In this document: in pieces, positions 36,201 through 44,162 of the stretch
Position numbering within the stretch: position 1 is the stretch's first letter
Layout: each line of letters begins with the position of its first letter
Assembly (NCBI RefSeq): GCF_014287475.1
Contig: NZ_JACOPF010000001.1
Coordinates: 310,001 to 374,000 of the forward strand
DNA from: Mediterraneibacter hominis
Lineage (GTDB): Bacteria; Bacillota; Clostridia; Lachnospirales; Lachnospiraceae
Reading direction: 5' to 3'
Length of the DNA stretch: 64,000 nucleotides
The notes under the pieces: model-generated
The model's input: the letters and a program-made list of their open reading frames with translations, nothing else
What the model was told of the DNA's origin: nothing
Databases searched by the model: none
Translations under genes and position numbers: made by a program

Positions 36201-37633
36201 CCATATATGAGCAGGGAGATAGTATTGGGTATTCGATTACAGTGGGAAATAACAGTGCAAATGATGCACCAAACCAGGTGATGCTGGATGTTCTGCCGCA
36301 AAACGAAGACGAAAAAGGAAGCAGCTTTACAGGAAATCTTACGGTTACGAAATGGCAGTTGGATAAAACACAGTCAAGCAACTGTGCAAGCTGGAACTTC
36401 TATTATACGAAAGATAAGAATGTAAGAGGAACAACATCAGAAGATTACACGGCGTCTGATTTTACGGATTGGTCTACTGAGACAGGAGGACAGACAATAC
36501 AGTGGAAAAGAATTAGTCTTTCGCAGGATGGTACGCTTCCCGGGTTAGAAGGTGAAGCTGTGACCGCGGTAGCGGCTGTAGGAACGCTGAAAGGAAATGA
36601 AGCATACAAGGCGACTACACAGATGGCAGTTCCAGACGCGAAAGCGGGAGATAAACTAGTCAACAGCCTTTCTAACGGACCTAACGAAGTGGACGCGACG
36701 GCGTATATTTTAACCCGTTCCTTGAGCGGGACAGCCTGGCTGGATTTAAATCAGGACGGAATTCGTGACAGTGAAGAAGTAGGACTTTCGGGGATTACAG
36801 TAACTTTGCTGAAAGAAAATGGCGAGGGAGTTTATGAAACTGTACTGGGGGACGATAAGAAGCCTCTCATATGTAAGACGGACGACGGGGGAAAATATCA
36901 GTTTGAGGGTCTACATGTCGGAACTTATGGAGTGCGGTTTGGAACAGAGGAGGAAGTAAGCATATATAAGGCGTCAGAACCAAATAAGGATGGAGTGCCA
37001 GATTATATGGATTCGGACGGAATACCGGTAATGAAAGATGGAATGCTTACGTGTACGGAGATACGGGGAATAGAAATGCCCAAGAAAGAGGATATGAATA
37101 CATATCTCTATGAATCTAGATATAATGACTCTGGATTTTATATGAATGTACTCAATCTTACTGTAGAAAAAGAAGTGACTGGAAATCTGGGAGATAAAGA
37201 AAAACTGTTTACTTTTGAAGTAATCCTGAAAAATCTAGAGGGAGCTCTGGTTGACAATATTTCATATCTTTGTCTGAAGGGTGAAACTGGAACGGAAATC
37301 TTTCAGACAGTCAGCTTGGAATTTGTGAAAGGAAAAGCGACATTTCAGTTGAAGGATGGGGAATATATCTGCATGCAAAAGATTCCTGCAAATTATGTAT
37401 ATGATATAAAAGAGATAGATGGGGAAACAGATGGGTACACGGTAACAATACCGGATAATGCCGCAGGAACACTCAAGGAGAATACGGTGGTACATTTTAT
37501 AAATGAAAAAGAGACAACAGGAGATCTTGGTATTGGCATGACAAAAGTTCCTTTCATTCTACTGATAGCAGGGGCTGGTACTGGAGGATATGTCTGGAAC
37601 CGCAGCAGAAAATCCCGAAACAGAAGAAAGTAG
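33227..37633 (+). CDS. Large pilus tip/ancillary adhesin (Cpa-position protein)
   Basis: The protein has 1,468 residues and is secreted. The signal peptide ends MSFPVYA. Residues about 30-1150 are long beta-rich surface domains that I do not recognise individually. A SdrD B-like module follows (LSGTAWLDLNQDGIRDSEE, about 1164-1240). The last domain (about 1300-1425; TVEKEVTGNLGDKEK, ATFQLKDGEY, VHFINEKE) has the Lys-Glu-Asn pattern of isopeptide-forming pilin domains and resembles the second domain of the backbone pilin. The C-terminus is ETTGD (1429-1433), a hydrophobic segment and a basic tail, a non-LPXTG sorting signal. AGGAGG precedes the ATG. Confidence 0.82.
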   Translation: MRKRITALLCTAMLMTGMSFPVYAEQVGGEDISTGTKQTEGEDDLGEEKQTEEKVLSEGTEHTDILPMRDSVIKEELDGEYAYVESLTVEKMTDGTGPFEGNDNPGNDANDHNKRVRSFDTVTYNLNFVTQILDSSEVSYVKSGYLEFEFLLPYTSQEAEFVTDSMSWMESGYTLTSEEMQIGGKTKTCQVLRGKYHILPSASIENAIPGTGKLNVVVKVQAMPNNAAMQPIFRVRLEHQQKEPQAEAVPEEVTVSAAPNYNVKIDEVPGSSQSKKTGIFDFSTGNDNAQDKEAGQVSGRINTYGVTLQLYSGEGKGLKGIEFPQGEITFDLVLENSFYLKEEGAEEIDVMENYAPLLWSYDMSSGQRLGADERDQGAADNVFRPSQAAPYNEGSNEQQGYIASRCHKGGKWHAKKEGNIIHVTVSDYQIDVDYFPIMNIDGREGTDEIYGTREEIERGCFSAGEFYFVVPYNSSESGDYILEDSSIVGDKEVEGGDFEIVVRSRNLKATSVSGQTLPEDPDGNENQTDTTDDRVVSTMPLRQAGNYDNTVLWSTDEKQGLYDVNGRGDGELGSCLRNGLDWAVPGQRLAISWAMANKEGGDIPNRLVAGKSLMKFEPGGVELTGEILYRTASVQEAGYEANVYFAAKADGTDWKSETELRAAEITDMKYYRSLEEIPEGHVCVGALFEVYPKEGDPDNITYYDGGSYPMASLPVTASTDEEALNQVYMVTVTSAIWRLEDYVSLKDPIPSLLDNDPQNPTELPKASVSKHEGSYVKVEYDENGYKSGHRGDYKEGDSLYIIGEQAQIKKNVAQKSDIGDEKQVYNLDNGQRTVDYVLYPAVKTAITDPAGDVEEGKRTTAVIKDKLPEGLEYIYGSAYLGGTYTQNPEPGRQGTVTDGVRMEPEITKNKDGTTELVWIIENVVVGGTMEPIHFSASIYAEAEDSQPFLNTASITSTLDMREQAAYNGNYSEKEIRVSKLGALSLNKFVDEPIYEQGDSIGYSITVGNNSANDAPNQVMLDVLPQNEDEKGSSFTGNLTVTKWQLDKTQSSNCASWNFYYTKDKNVRGTTSEDYTASDFTDWSTETGGQTIQWKRISLSQDGTLPGLEGEAVTAVAAVGTLKGNEAYKATTQMAVPDAKAGDKLVNSLSNGPNEVDATAYILTRSLSGTAWLDLNQDGIRDSEEVGLSGITVTLLKENGEGVYETVLGDDKKPLICKTDDGGKYQFEGLHVGTYGVRFGTEEEVSIYKASEPNKDGVPDYMDSDGIPVMKDGMLTCTEIRGIEMPKKEDMNTYLYESRYNDSGFYMNVLNLTVEKEVTGNLGDKEKLFTFEVILKNLEGALVDNISYLCLKGETGTEIFQTVSLEFVKGKATFQLKDGEYICMQKIPANYVYDIKEIDGETDGYTVTIPDNAAGTLKENTVVHFINEKETTGDLGIGMTKVPFILLIAGAGTGGYVWNRSRKSRNRRK

Positions 37634-37646
37634 GAGTACACGACAA

Positions 37647-38231
37647 ATGAGACAGAAAAAAGGCCAGTACAGGAAGAAAAACAGAGAAATAGAGAAAATG
37701 AAAAGGAAACCTGTAAAAGAAGGTGAAAAAGATACGGTACATGAAATAAAAGGACTGTATATTCGACTGGTGTATAAGATAGTAATAGGCTTTTTAGTAT
37801 GTTGGATATTGTTTTTTGGAGTTTTTGGAATATTTACGGCAACAGACGAGAGTATGTATCCATATATTCGCGATGGAGATATTTTATTTTACTACCGTCT
37901 TGCACAGGACTACAGCCAAGACGATACAATTGTATATGAAGCAGAGAAAAACAAACTTATTGGACGTATTGTAGCGGGCGGAGGAGATACCGTAGACTTT
38001 ACAGACGACGGATATCTGATGATAAACGGCAGTGTACAGCAGGAGGAATTCTTTTTTCCTGTGAACAGGGAGGAAGTGGAGGTGTACCTCCCCTGTATTG
38101 TGCCAGAAGACAGTGTATTTATTCTCTGCGATTACCGGACAGATGGAAAGGACAGCCGACAGTACGGTACGGTAGAAAAAACAGATATTTCTGGAAGGAT
38201 TTTCACGTTGATACGGCGCAGAGGATTTTAA
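37647..38231 (+). CDS. Signal peptidase I homologue of the pilus locus (SipA-like), catalytic lysine absent
   Basis: The protein has 194 residues. A basic N-terminus, one membrane helix (about 45-63), then a type I signal peptidase fold outside the membrane. The serine motif is kept (ESMYPY, Ser69), but where active enzymes have the lysine in a KRV/I..GD motif this one reads IGRIVAGGGD, with Gly106 in that place. Streptococcal SipA, which stands at the same position in FCT pilus loci and acts as a chaperone, is also catalytically altered. ATG 37647 follows AGGAG; the longer frame overlaps the adhesin gene. It probably assists pilin polymerisation rather than cleaving signal peptides. Confidence 0.8.
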   Translation: MRQKKGQYRKKNREIEKMKRKPVKEGEKDTVHEIKGLYIRLVYKIVIGFLVCWILFFGVFGIFTATDESMYPYIRDGDILFYYRLAQDYSQDDTIVYEAEKNKLIGRIVAGGGDTVDFTDDGYLMINGSVQQEEFFFPVNREEVEVYLPCIVPEDSVFILCDYRTDGKDSRQYGTVEKTDISGRIFTLIRRRGF

Positions 38232-38264
38232 ATACAGTAATATGTAAAATAGGAGGAAGAAACA

Positions 38265-39377
38265 ATGAAGAAAAAAGGAAAAACATGGCTGAAGAGGTGG
38301 GGCGGAGGCGTGCTGGCATTTCTGATGTTGGCTGCGTTGGCTATTCCGTCGGTTTCGGCAAAGGCAGCAGGTACAGTGACAACAGGAGCACAGACAGGCG
38401 GTCAGATAAATATGACAAAGGTTCTGCAATTATCGCAAAAGGATGTTCCGGTTGATGAAGTATACAGGTTTTCAATGGCAAAAGGCACTGTGACGGATGC
38501 GCCGGAAGGAACGCAGGTTCCCGATATTACAAATGCGGAATTTACTCTGGGAGGAGAGGGATGGAAAGACGCTGCAGTGTCAGGGCAGCAGAGTCCCTTT
38601 ACAAAGACTTTGACGGGAACATGGAATCCTGGAATTACCTTTTCCGAGATTGGAATATATACATACACTATTACTGAGACAGCAGGGACCAATACAGGGG
38701 TAACTTATGATAAATCTGAATATCAAGTGAAATATACAGTAGTCAGAGAGGAAAATGGAGGGCTTAAGATTCTTTCAACAGCTATTCGTCAGACAAAAGA
38801 TAGTACAGGTGCAACAATGGAAGCAGTAAAAAAATCACCTGAATTCACAAATAAGAAGCAGACAGCGGATTTGAGAATTGATAAAGATGTTACTGGTTCT
38901 TTGGGAGACAAAACAAAAGAGTTTTCCTTCCAGCTGACAGTAAACGGAGATACTCCGCAAGGAACGTATACATATCAGATATATGAAAGCAACGGTACGC
39001 CTGCTTTAGGAAAAAGCGGCAATGTAAAAAGCGGTGAACAGACAGCATTTACTTTAAAAGACGGGCAGTACCTGGTAGTATCCTATCTGCCGGCAGGGAC
39101 GAACTATTCGATTATAGAAAGTTCCGAAGGAATTACAGATTATACAACAACGATCGACAATAAGGGTACAAAAGGACAGGAAATTACAGGAAATGCGGAA
39201 AGAAAAGCGGAAGGAAGTATTACAGAAGGAGAAAATCAGATTACATTTACGAATAACAAAGAGGGTGAAGCAGATACAGGAATCTTCATGGATATTCTTC
39301 CATTCGCAGTTATTGTTCTGGCGGCGGTAGTCCTTTTGGCTGTTGTTGTAACTAGAAAAGTAAGAGGCAGAAGATAA
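38265..39377 (+). CDS. Major pilus backbone pilin, FctA/Spy0128-like
   Basis: The protein has 370 residues. Signal peptide to about Ala32 or Ala35. Two isopeptide domains: N-domain about 48-205 (INMTKVLQ with Lys52, TYTITETAG with the Glu, EFTNKKQ with the Asn) and C-domain about 206-333 (LRIDKDVTGSLGDK, IIESSEG, ITFTNNKE). The N-domain matches the streptococcal pilin isopeptide linkage family. The sorting signal is EADTG (335-339), then a hydrophobic helix and RKVRGRR. AGGAGGAAG precedes the ATG. It lies between the SipA-like gene and the sortase, as in FCT loci. Confidence 0.88.
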   Translation: MKKKGKTWLKRWGGGVLAFLMLAALAIPSVSAKAAGTVTTGAQTGGQINMTKVLQLSQKDVPVDEVYRFSMAKGTVTDAPEGTQVPDITNAEFTLGGEGWKDAAVSGQQSPFTKTLTGTWNPGITFSEIGIYTYTITETAGTNTGVTYDKSEYQVKYTVVREENGGLKILSTAIRQTKDSTGATMEAVKKSPEFTNKKQTADLRIDKDVTGSLGDKTKEFSFQLTVNGDTPQGTYTYQIYESNGTPALGKSGNVKSGEQTAFTLKDGQYLVVSYLPAGTNYSIIESSEGITDYTTTIDNKGTKGQEITGNAERKAEGSITEGENQITFTNNKEGEADTGIFMDILPFAVIVLAAVVLLAVVVTRKVRGRR

Positions 39378-39423
39378 ACATGTATAACAAAAGGTGTATT
39401 CTGACGGCGGGAGGGAACCCTTT

Positions 39424-40230
39424 ATGTGGTTTCTGAAAAAAGTGGGACGCATATGCAATACACTGATTGATGGAATTTTCGGTCTGTGCTTGTGCTGTTT
39501 GCTGCTGTATGGACTATATTCGCTTTGGGATATATACGAAGTATATCAAAACGCCGGACTTTCTAAAGAACTGGCACAGTATAAACCAGACAGAGAATCC
39601 CCGTATGAAGCGCTGCAAGAATTAATGCAGATAAATTCGGATGTATGTGCGTGGATTACGGTAGATGATACCGGCATTGATTATCCTGTCGTGCAGGGGA
39701 GAGACAATACGGAATATCTGAATCATGATATTTACGGAGAATATTTGCTTTCCGGAAGTATTTTCCTGGATTACCGGAATGACAGAAATTTTACAGACAG
39801 TTATTCACTTCTGTACGGACATCATATGAACGGTGGAAAAATGTTTGGAGATTTGGAAAAGTATAAAGAAGAGGCGTTTTTTTCCACCCACAGAAGTGGA
39901 ATGTTATATCTGCCCAAACAGGCGTATGAAATTGAAATTTTTGCTTTTATAGACACGAATGCCCATGATAAATTGGTGTTTCGGCCAAATCAGACAACGT
40001 GGGAAAACCAGGGACAATTATTAGACTATATCGCAGAGAAAGCATTGTGGCGGACGGAAGAATATCCGCAAGGCGGAGAGAAAATTTTAGGAATGTCCAC
40101 GTGTGATTCAGGAAATACAGACGGAAGATATGTGATATTTGCGAGGATTATAGACACTGTGGAAGGGGGAAAGGAAGATGCGGTGCACCAAGAAAGCGGG
40201 GAGATTTCTTCTCCTGCTTCTGATGATTAG
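39424..40230 (+). CDS. Class B sortase (pilus polymerase)
   Basis: The protein has 268 residues. One N-terminal membrane helix (about 17-35), then the sortase B fold: VDDTGIDYPVVQG, the catalytic His133 in LYGHHMNGGKMF, Cys227 in GMSTCDSG and Arg235 in TDGRYVIFARI. All three catalytic residues are present. Class B pilus sortases of FCT loci act on VPTG-like signals, in line with the unusual signals in this locus. ATG 39424 follows GGGAGGG by 8 bases; the longer frame from 39394 is rejected. Its last 53 bases overlap the minor-pilin gene. Confidence 0.92.
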   Translation: MWFLKKVGRICNTLIDGIFGLCLCCLLLYGLYSLWDIYEVYQNAGLSKELAQYKPDRESPYEALQELMQINSDVCAWITVDDTGIDYPVVQGRDNTEYLNHDIYGEYLLSGSIFLDYRNDRNFTDSYSLLYGHHMNGGKMFGDLEKYKEEAFFSTHRSGMLYLPKQAYEIEIFAFIDTNAHDKLVFRPNQTTWENQGQLLDYIAEKALWRTEEYPQGGEKILGMSTCDSGNTDGRYVIFARIIDTVEGGKEDAVHQESGEISSPASDD

Positions 40231-40792
40231 CGCCTGTGTGATTCCGGCATCAGAAGTAAAAGCGCAGGCAGACAAGGCTGTAGCACAGATACCTGTAGAA
40301 AAACGGATTAACGGGGATATGCCGGATACAGAGCCTGCTTTTAGTATTCAGATTATACCAGAGAAAGAAGAGTATCCTCTTCCAGAAGAAGGAACAGAGA
40401 TTTTACTAAAGAATGGCGAGAAAGAACAGATTACTATTTCTTATACCCGCACGGGAGTTTATACCTATATATTATGTGAAAAACAAGGAAATCTGACAGG
40501 GTATACGTATGATAAAAGGCAGTACCGCTTAAAAGTAGAGGTACTGAATGCAGAGAATGGACTAAAAGCAGTGGTAAGTATACGAGAGATAGGAGATGTG
40601 ACAGGGGAGAAGAAAGATGCAGCAGTATTTAACAATGAGTATCGTATTTCGGAAGCAGAAAAGGTAACAGATGAAAATGTTCAGACAGGAGACAAAACGA
40701 AACAAGGTTTAAGTATATGTATAGCGGTGGCGCTTTTTACCGCGGTAATTGCAGCAGGCTTGAAAAGATGGAACAGCCGATCGGGAAAATAG
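40178..40792 (+). CDS. Minor pilin / cell-wall base pilin (FctB-position)
   Basis: The protein has 204 residues. Signal peptide to about residue 30 (SEVKAQA). A single pilin isopeptide domain: VEKRINGD (Lys), TYILCEKQGNLTGYTYDKRQYRLKVEV (Glu) and AAVFNNEY (Asn), clearly related to the N-domain of the backbone pilin. The sorting signal VQTGD (168-172) is close to the VPTG motif of streptococcal FctA-type pili. It starts inside the sortase gene after AAAGGAAG, so translation is coupled. Being last and small, it is the likely wall anchor; that assignment is inference. Confidence 0.82.
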   Translation: MRCTKKAGRFLLLLLMISACVIPASEVKAQADKAVAQIPVEKRINGDMPDTEPAFSIQIIPEKEEYPLPEEGTEILLKNGEKEQITISYTRTGVYTYILCEKQGNLTGYTYDKRQYRLKVEVLNAENGLKAVVSIREIGDVTGEKKDAAVFNNEYRISEAEKVTDENVQTGDKTKQGLSICIAVALFTAVIAAGLKRWNSRSGK

Positions 40793-40826
40793 CCAGAAGA
40801 AATAAATAAGAACATAGAAAGAAGGG

Positions 40827-40861
40827 GCAGTCTGTTTTGATTAAAAAACAGGCTGCTTTTT
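40827..40861 (+). terminator. Intrinsic terminator of the pilus operon
   Basis: GCAGTCTGTTTT pairs with AAAACAGGCTGC (one wobble), followed by TTTTT. Confidence 0.85.
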
Positions 40862-40963
40862 AATAGAGTGAGCCGGAGAATGGCAGAAAAGGTAATTGCA
40901 AAATCCAGAAAAAACGGGTACAATAAGTACCGGAAGGCGAATCAATGTAAAGGAGAGAAAGAT

Positions 40964-42502
40964 ATGAGTAAAAAACCAACCGTATTGATGATATTAGATG
41001 GCTATGGATTAAATGATACAATGAAAGGAAATGCAGTTGCAGAAGGAAAAACACCGGTGATGGATTCCCTGATGGCAGAATATCCATTTGTAAAAGGAAA
41101 TGCCAGTGGACTGGCAGTAGGGCTGCCGGAGGGACAGATGGGAAATTCAGAGGTAGGACACTTGAATATGGGAGCCGGAAGAATTGTATATCAAGAACTT
41201 ACGAAAATTACGAAGTCCATACAGGATGGAGATTTTTTTGAGAACAGAGCATTAGTAGCAGCATGTGAAAATGTAAAGAAACAGGACTCTGCTCTACATT
41301 TAATGGGGCTTGTATCAGACGGAGGTGTACACAGTCATAATACACATATTTATGGACTTTTGGAACTGGCGAAAAGACAAGGGTTGAAAAAAGTATATGT
41401 ACATTGCTTCCTGGATGGACGTGATACCCCTCCGGCTTCAGGAAAAGAATATGTAGAAGAACTAGAGGCGAAGATGGAAGAAATCGGCGTTGGGGAAGTG
41501 GCGACTGTCTCTGGGCGTTACTATGCGATGGACAGAGATAACCGTTGGGATCGCGTGGAGAGAGCATATAAGGCACTTGTAAAAGGAGAAGGTGTGAAAG
41601 CGGGTTCTGCTGTGGAAGGAATTCAGGCTTCTTACGATGCGGAAAAGACAGACGAATTTGTTGAGCCTATGGTAATTGAGAAAGAAGGAAAGCCAGTGGC
41701 AACTGTCAAAGATAATGATTCCATTATTTTCTTTAACTTCCGTCCAGATCGTGCAAGAGAACTTACAAGAACCTTCTGTGATGATGAATTTGAGGGATTT
41801 GACAGAGGAGCGCGGATCCAGACGACATTTGTCTGCTTTACAGAATATGATGTGACAATTGAAAATAAGATGGTTGCTTTTGTAAAAGAAAAAATAACCA
41901 ATACATTTGGAGAATTTCTTGCTGCACATGGTTTAAAACAGGCACGAATCGCGGAGACAGAAAAGTATGCACATGTTACCTTTTTCTTTAATGGCGGCGT
42001 GGAGGAGCCAAATGAGGGAGAGGACAGGATTCTGGTGAAATCACCCAAGGTTGCGACTTACGATTTAAAACCAGAAATGAGCGCATACGAAGTGTGCGAC
42101 AGACTGGTAGATGCGATCAAATCAGATAAATATGATGTCATCATTATTAATTTTGCAAATCCAGATATGGTAGGACATACAGGAGTAGAAGCAGCAGCTA
42201 TCCAGGCGATAGAGGCAGTGGACAAGTGTGTAGGCAGAGCAGTAGAGGCAATTAAAGAAGTTGACGGACAGATGTTTATCTGTGCAGATCACGGAAATGC
42301 AGAACAATTGATTGACGAAGAGACTGGGGAGCCGTTTACGGCACACACTACAAATCCAGTGCCATTTATTATAGTAAATGCAGATTCATCATATAAACTC
42401 AGAGAGGGCGGGTGTCTTGCAGATATTGCCCCAACTTTAATTGAAATGATGGGAATGGAGCAGCCAGAAGAAATGACAGGAAAATCACTGTTGATACGAT
42501 AA
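40964..42502 (+). CDS. gpmI: 2,3-bisphosphoglycerate-independent phosphoglycerate mutase
   Basis: The protein has 512 residues, Mn-dependent. PTVLMILDGYGL at the start carries the first metal Asp; the catalytic Ser is in GQMGNSEVGHLNMGAGR; HSHNTHIYGLL, RYYAMDRDNRWDR, NFANPDMVGHTG and CADHGNAE complete the active site. It interconverts 3- and 2-phosphoglycerate. ATG 40964 follows AAGGAGA; the longer frame from 40868 is rejected. In many Clostridia it directly follows tpiA; here an esterase, a regulator and the pilus locus lie between. Confidence 0.96.
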   Translation: MSKKPTVLMILDGYGLNDTMKGNAVAEGKTPVMDSLMAEYPFVKGNASGLAVGLPEGQMGNSEVGHLNMGAGRIVYQELTKITKSIQDGDFFENRALVAACENVKKQDSALHLMGLVSDGGVHSHNTHIYGLLELAKRQGLKKVYVHCFLDGRDTPPASGKEYVEELEAKMEEIGVGEVATVSGRYYAMDRDNRWDRVERAYKALVKGEGVKAGSAVEGIQASYDAEKTDEFVEPMVIEKEGKPVATVKDNDSIIFFNFRPDRARELTRTFCDDEFEGFDRGARIQTTFVCFTEYDVTIENKMVAFVKEKITNTFGEFLAAHGLKQARIAETEKYAHVTFFFNGGVEEPNEGEDRILVKSPKVATYDLKPEMSAYEVCDRLVDAIKSDKYDVIIINFANPDMVGHTGVEAAAIQAIEAVDKCVGRAVEAIKEVDGQMFICADHGNAEQLIDEETGEPFTAHTTNPVPFIIVNADSSYKLREGGCLADIAPTLIEMMGMEQPEEMTGKSLLIR

Positions 42503-42541
42503 TATTGACAGCAGGGATGCAATTTAGAAAGAGGAGTGCAG

Positions 42542-42581
42542 CGCCGGTGTGCTAAGAAGAGATTCTTTTAGTATACCGGCG
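42542..42581 (+). terminator. Hairpin between gpmI and greA
   Basis: CGCCGGTGTGCTAA pairs with TTAGTATACCGGCG (14 bases, two wobble or mismatch positions) around a 12-base loop. No T-run follows, so it may be a weak terminator or a regulatory leader of greA. Confidence 0.45.
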
Positions 42582-42608
42582 TTTGAGTTGAAAAGGCAGG
42601 GTAGAAAA

Positions 42609-43112
42609 ATGCGTGAAAAACTGACAAAAAATGATGTGAAAAAGATTCAGGAAGAAATAGAACATCGAAAATTGGTAGAAAGAAAAGAACTAATTGAGGC
42701 GGTTAAAGAGGCCAGGGCACATGGGGATCTAAGCGAGAATTTTGAATATCATGCGGCAAAAAAAGAAAAAAATCGAAACGAGAGTAGAATACGATATTTA
42801 GAAAAAATGCTAAAAACCGCAATAATTGTAGAGGATCAGTCGAAAGAAGATGAGGTCGGATTAAACAATACTGTGGAATTATACTGTGAGGATGATGCGG
42901 AAATAGAGACATACCGTTTGGTTACCTCAGTACGGGGAAGCTCTTTAAAAGGGCTTATCAGTATTGAGTCGCCGGTTGGAAAAGCAATTCTTGGGAAAAG
43001 AGAGGGAGAGCGCGTCTATGTAAAAGTGAATGAAAGCGCTGGGTATTATGTAGTAATTAAGAGAATTATAAAAACACAGGATGAGTCAGAAGATAAAATC
43101 CGAAGTTACTGA
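42609..43112 (+). CDS. greA: Transcription elongation factor, GreA/GreB family
   Basis: The protein has 167 residues. The N-terminal coiled coil carries the tip acids in HGDLSENFEYHAAKKEK, which reach into the RNA polymerase channel to stimulate cleavage of backtracked RNA. The C-terminal FKBP-like domain contains SPVGKAILGKREGERV. ATG 42609 is chosen by homology with known GreA starts; an in-frame GTG at 42549 would place the start inside the upstream hairpin. Slightly longer and more divergent than housekeeping GreA, so it may be a paralogue. Confidence 0.88.
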   Translation: MREKLTKNDVKKIQEEIEHRKLVERKELIEAVKEARAHGDLSENFEYHAAKKEKNRNESRIRYLEKMLKTAIIVEDQSKEDEVGLNNTVELYCEDDAEIETYRLVTSVRGSSLKGLISIESPVGKAILGKREGERVYVKVNESAGYYVVIKRIIKTQDESEDKIRSY

Positions 43113-43150
43113 TATATGAAATCATCTGTGCAGAAAGTGAGGAAGAGAAT

Positions 43151-43819
43151 ATGGGAATACAGTCAGTGATTTTTGACTTAGACGGTACACTCACAGACTC
43201 TGGACCGGGAATTTTAAACAGTGTGAATTATGCCCTCGAAAAAGCTGGAAGAAAACGAGAAGATTTAGAAAAAATCCGCGGCTTTATCGGCCCTCCGCTT
43301 GCAGAACAGTTTGAAAGATTCTGTGGGATTACAAGAGAAGAAAGCTTCCAGATGGTAGAATATTATCGTGAATATTACAGCACAAAGGGAATCTTCGAAA
43401 ATCGGGTGTATGAGGGAATAGAAGAAGCATTGCAAAGCTTAACAGAGAAAGGACTTCAATTAATGATTGCGACTTCAAAACCAGAACATTTTGCAAAAAT
43501 TATAGCAGAGCATTTTGGATTCGCAAAATATTTTTGTTTTATAGGCGGTGCATTATTAGACGGCAGACGGACAGATAAAACAGAAGTGATTGAATATGTA
43601 CTAAGAAGTATGAAGATTCGTATGAGAAATGAAGCGGTGATGGTAGGCGATCGTTCCTATGATATGATCGGCGCTGCAAAGACAGGGATACATTCACTCG
43701 GAGTACTATATGGATATGGAAGCAGAGAAGAGCTTATAAATACTAAGGCAGAACGGATTGTGTCATGTCCAGAAGAAGTAGCGTCTGTGATTATAAAAAA
43801 TGCAGATAACTGGATTTAA
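43151..43819 (+). CDS. HAD hydrolase, phosphoglycolate phosphatase-like
   Basis: The protein has 222 residues. HAD motif I FDLDGTLTDSGPGILNSV with the nucleophile Asp, motif II IATSKP, motif III Lys in TDKTEV and motif IV MVGDRSYDMIGA. The cap helices are of the C1 type seen in Gph/PpaX. The substrate is not determined. It starts 38 bases after greA and is probably part of the same transcript. Confidence 0.88.
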   Translation: MGIQSVIFDLDGTLTDSGPGILNSVNYALEKAGRKREDLEKIRGFIGPPLAEQFERFCGITREESFQMVEYYREYYSTKGIFENRVYEGIEEALQSLTEKGLQLMIATSKPEHFAKIIAEHFGFAKYFCFIGGALLDGRRTDKTEVIEYVLRSMKIRMRNEAVMVGDRSYDMIGAAKTGIHSLGVLYGYGSREELINTKAERIVSCPEEVASVIIKNADNWI

Positions 43820-43911
43820 CATAAAATTAGCATACAGAGAAGTATAATTTTAATATATTATCCTTACAATAAAATAAAACGATATTTAAAAAGAATTGTG
43901 AGGAAGATAAG

Positions 43912-44160
43912 ATGTACAAAGGATTATGGAAATTAGCAGAACATTTCGTAAAAAAAGAAACGGCGGTATCCGTATATCTTACGATGCTTATTATAGCCTG
44001 GACTACATTGGTTATCCTTACAGGTGTGGCTATCTGTGGGATAAAAGGAAATAACATTGTAAAATGTCTGGCGGATATTACCTGCGCAGGGGTATATGCA
44101 GGCATCCTGTTAGGACTGTGCGGAGGACTTCTCTTTCTCCATAAAAATATCAAAATATAA
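43912..44160 (+). CDS. Small two-helix membrane protein of unknown function
   Basis: The protein has 82 residues. A basic amphipathic N-terminus (residues 1-16) and two hydrophobic helices (about 20-44 and 55-76) with a short KNIKI tail. GAGGAAG precedes the ATG. Not recognised. It is followed at once by a large inverted repeat shared with the convergent activase gene. Confidence 0.6.
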   Translation: MYKGLWKLAEHFVKKETAVSVYLTMLIIAWTTLVILTGVAICGIKGNNIVKCLADITCAGVYAGILLGLCGGLLFLHKNIKI

Positions 44161-44162
44161 AG

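Noticed and set aside
33227..37633. Thioester adhesin domain in the tip protein, as in streptococcal Cpa
   Set aside because: A Cys-Gln occurs (KTCQV) but the surrounding sequence does not let me support a thioester domain by eye.
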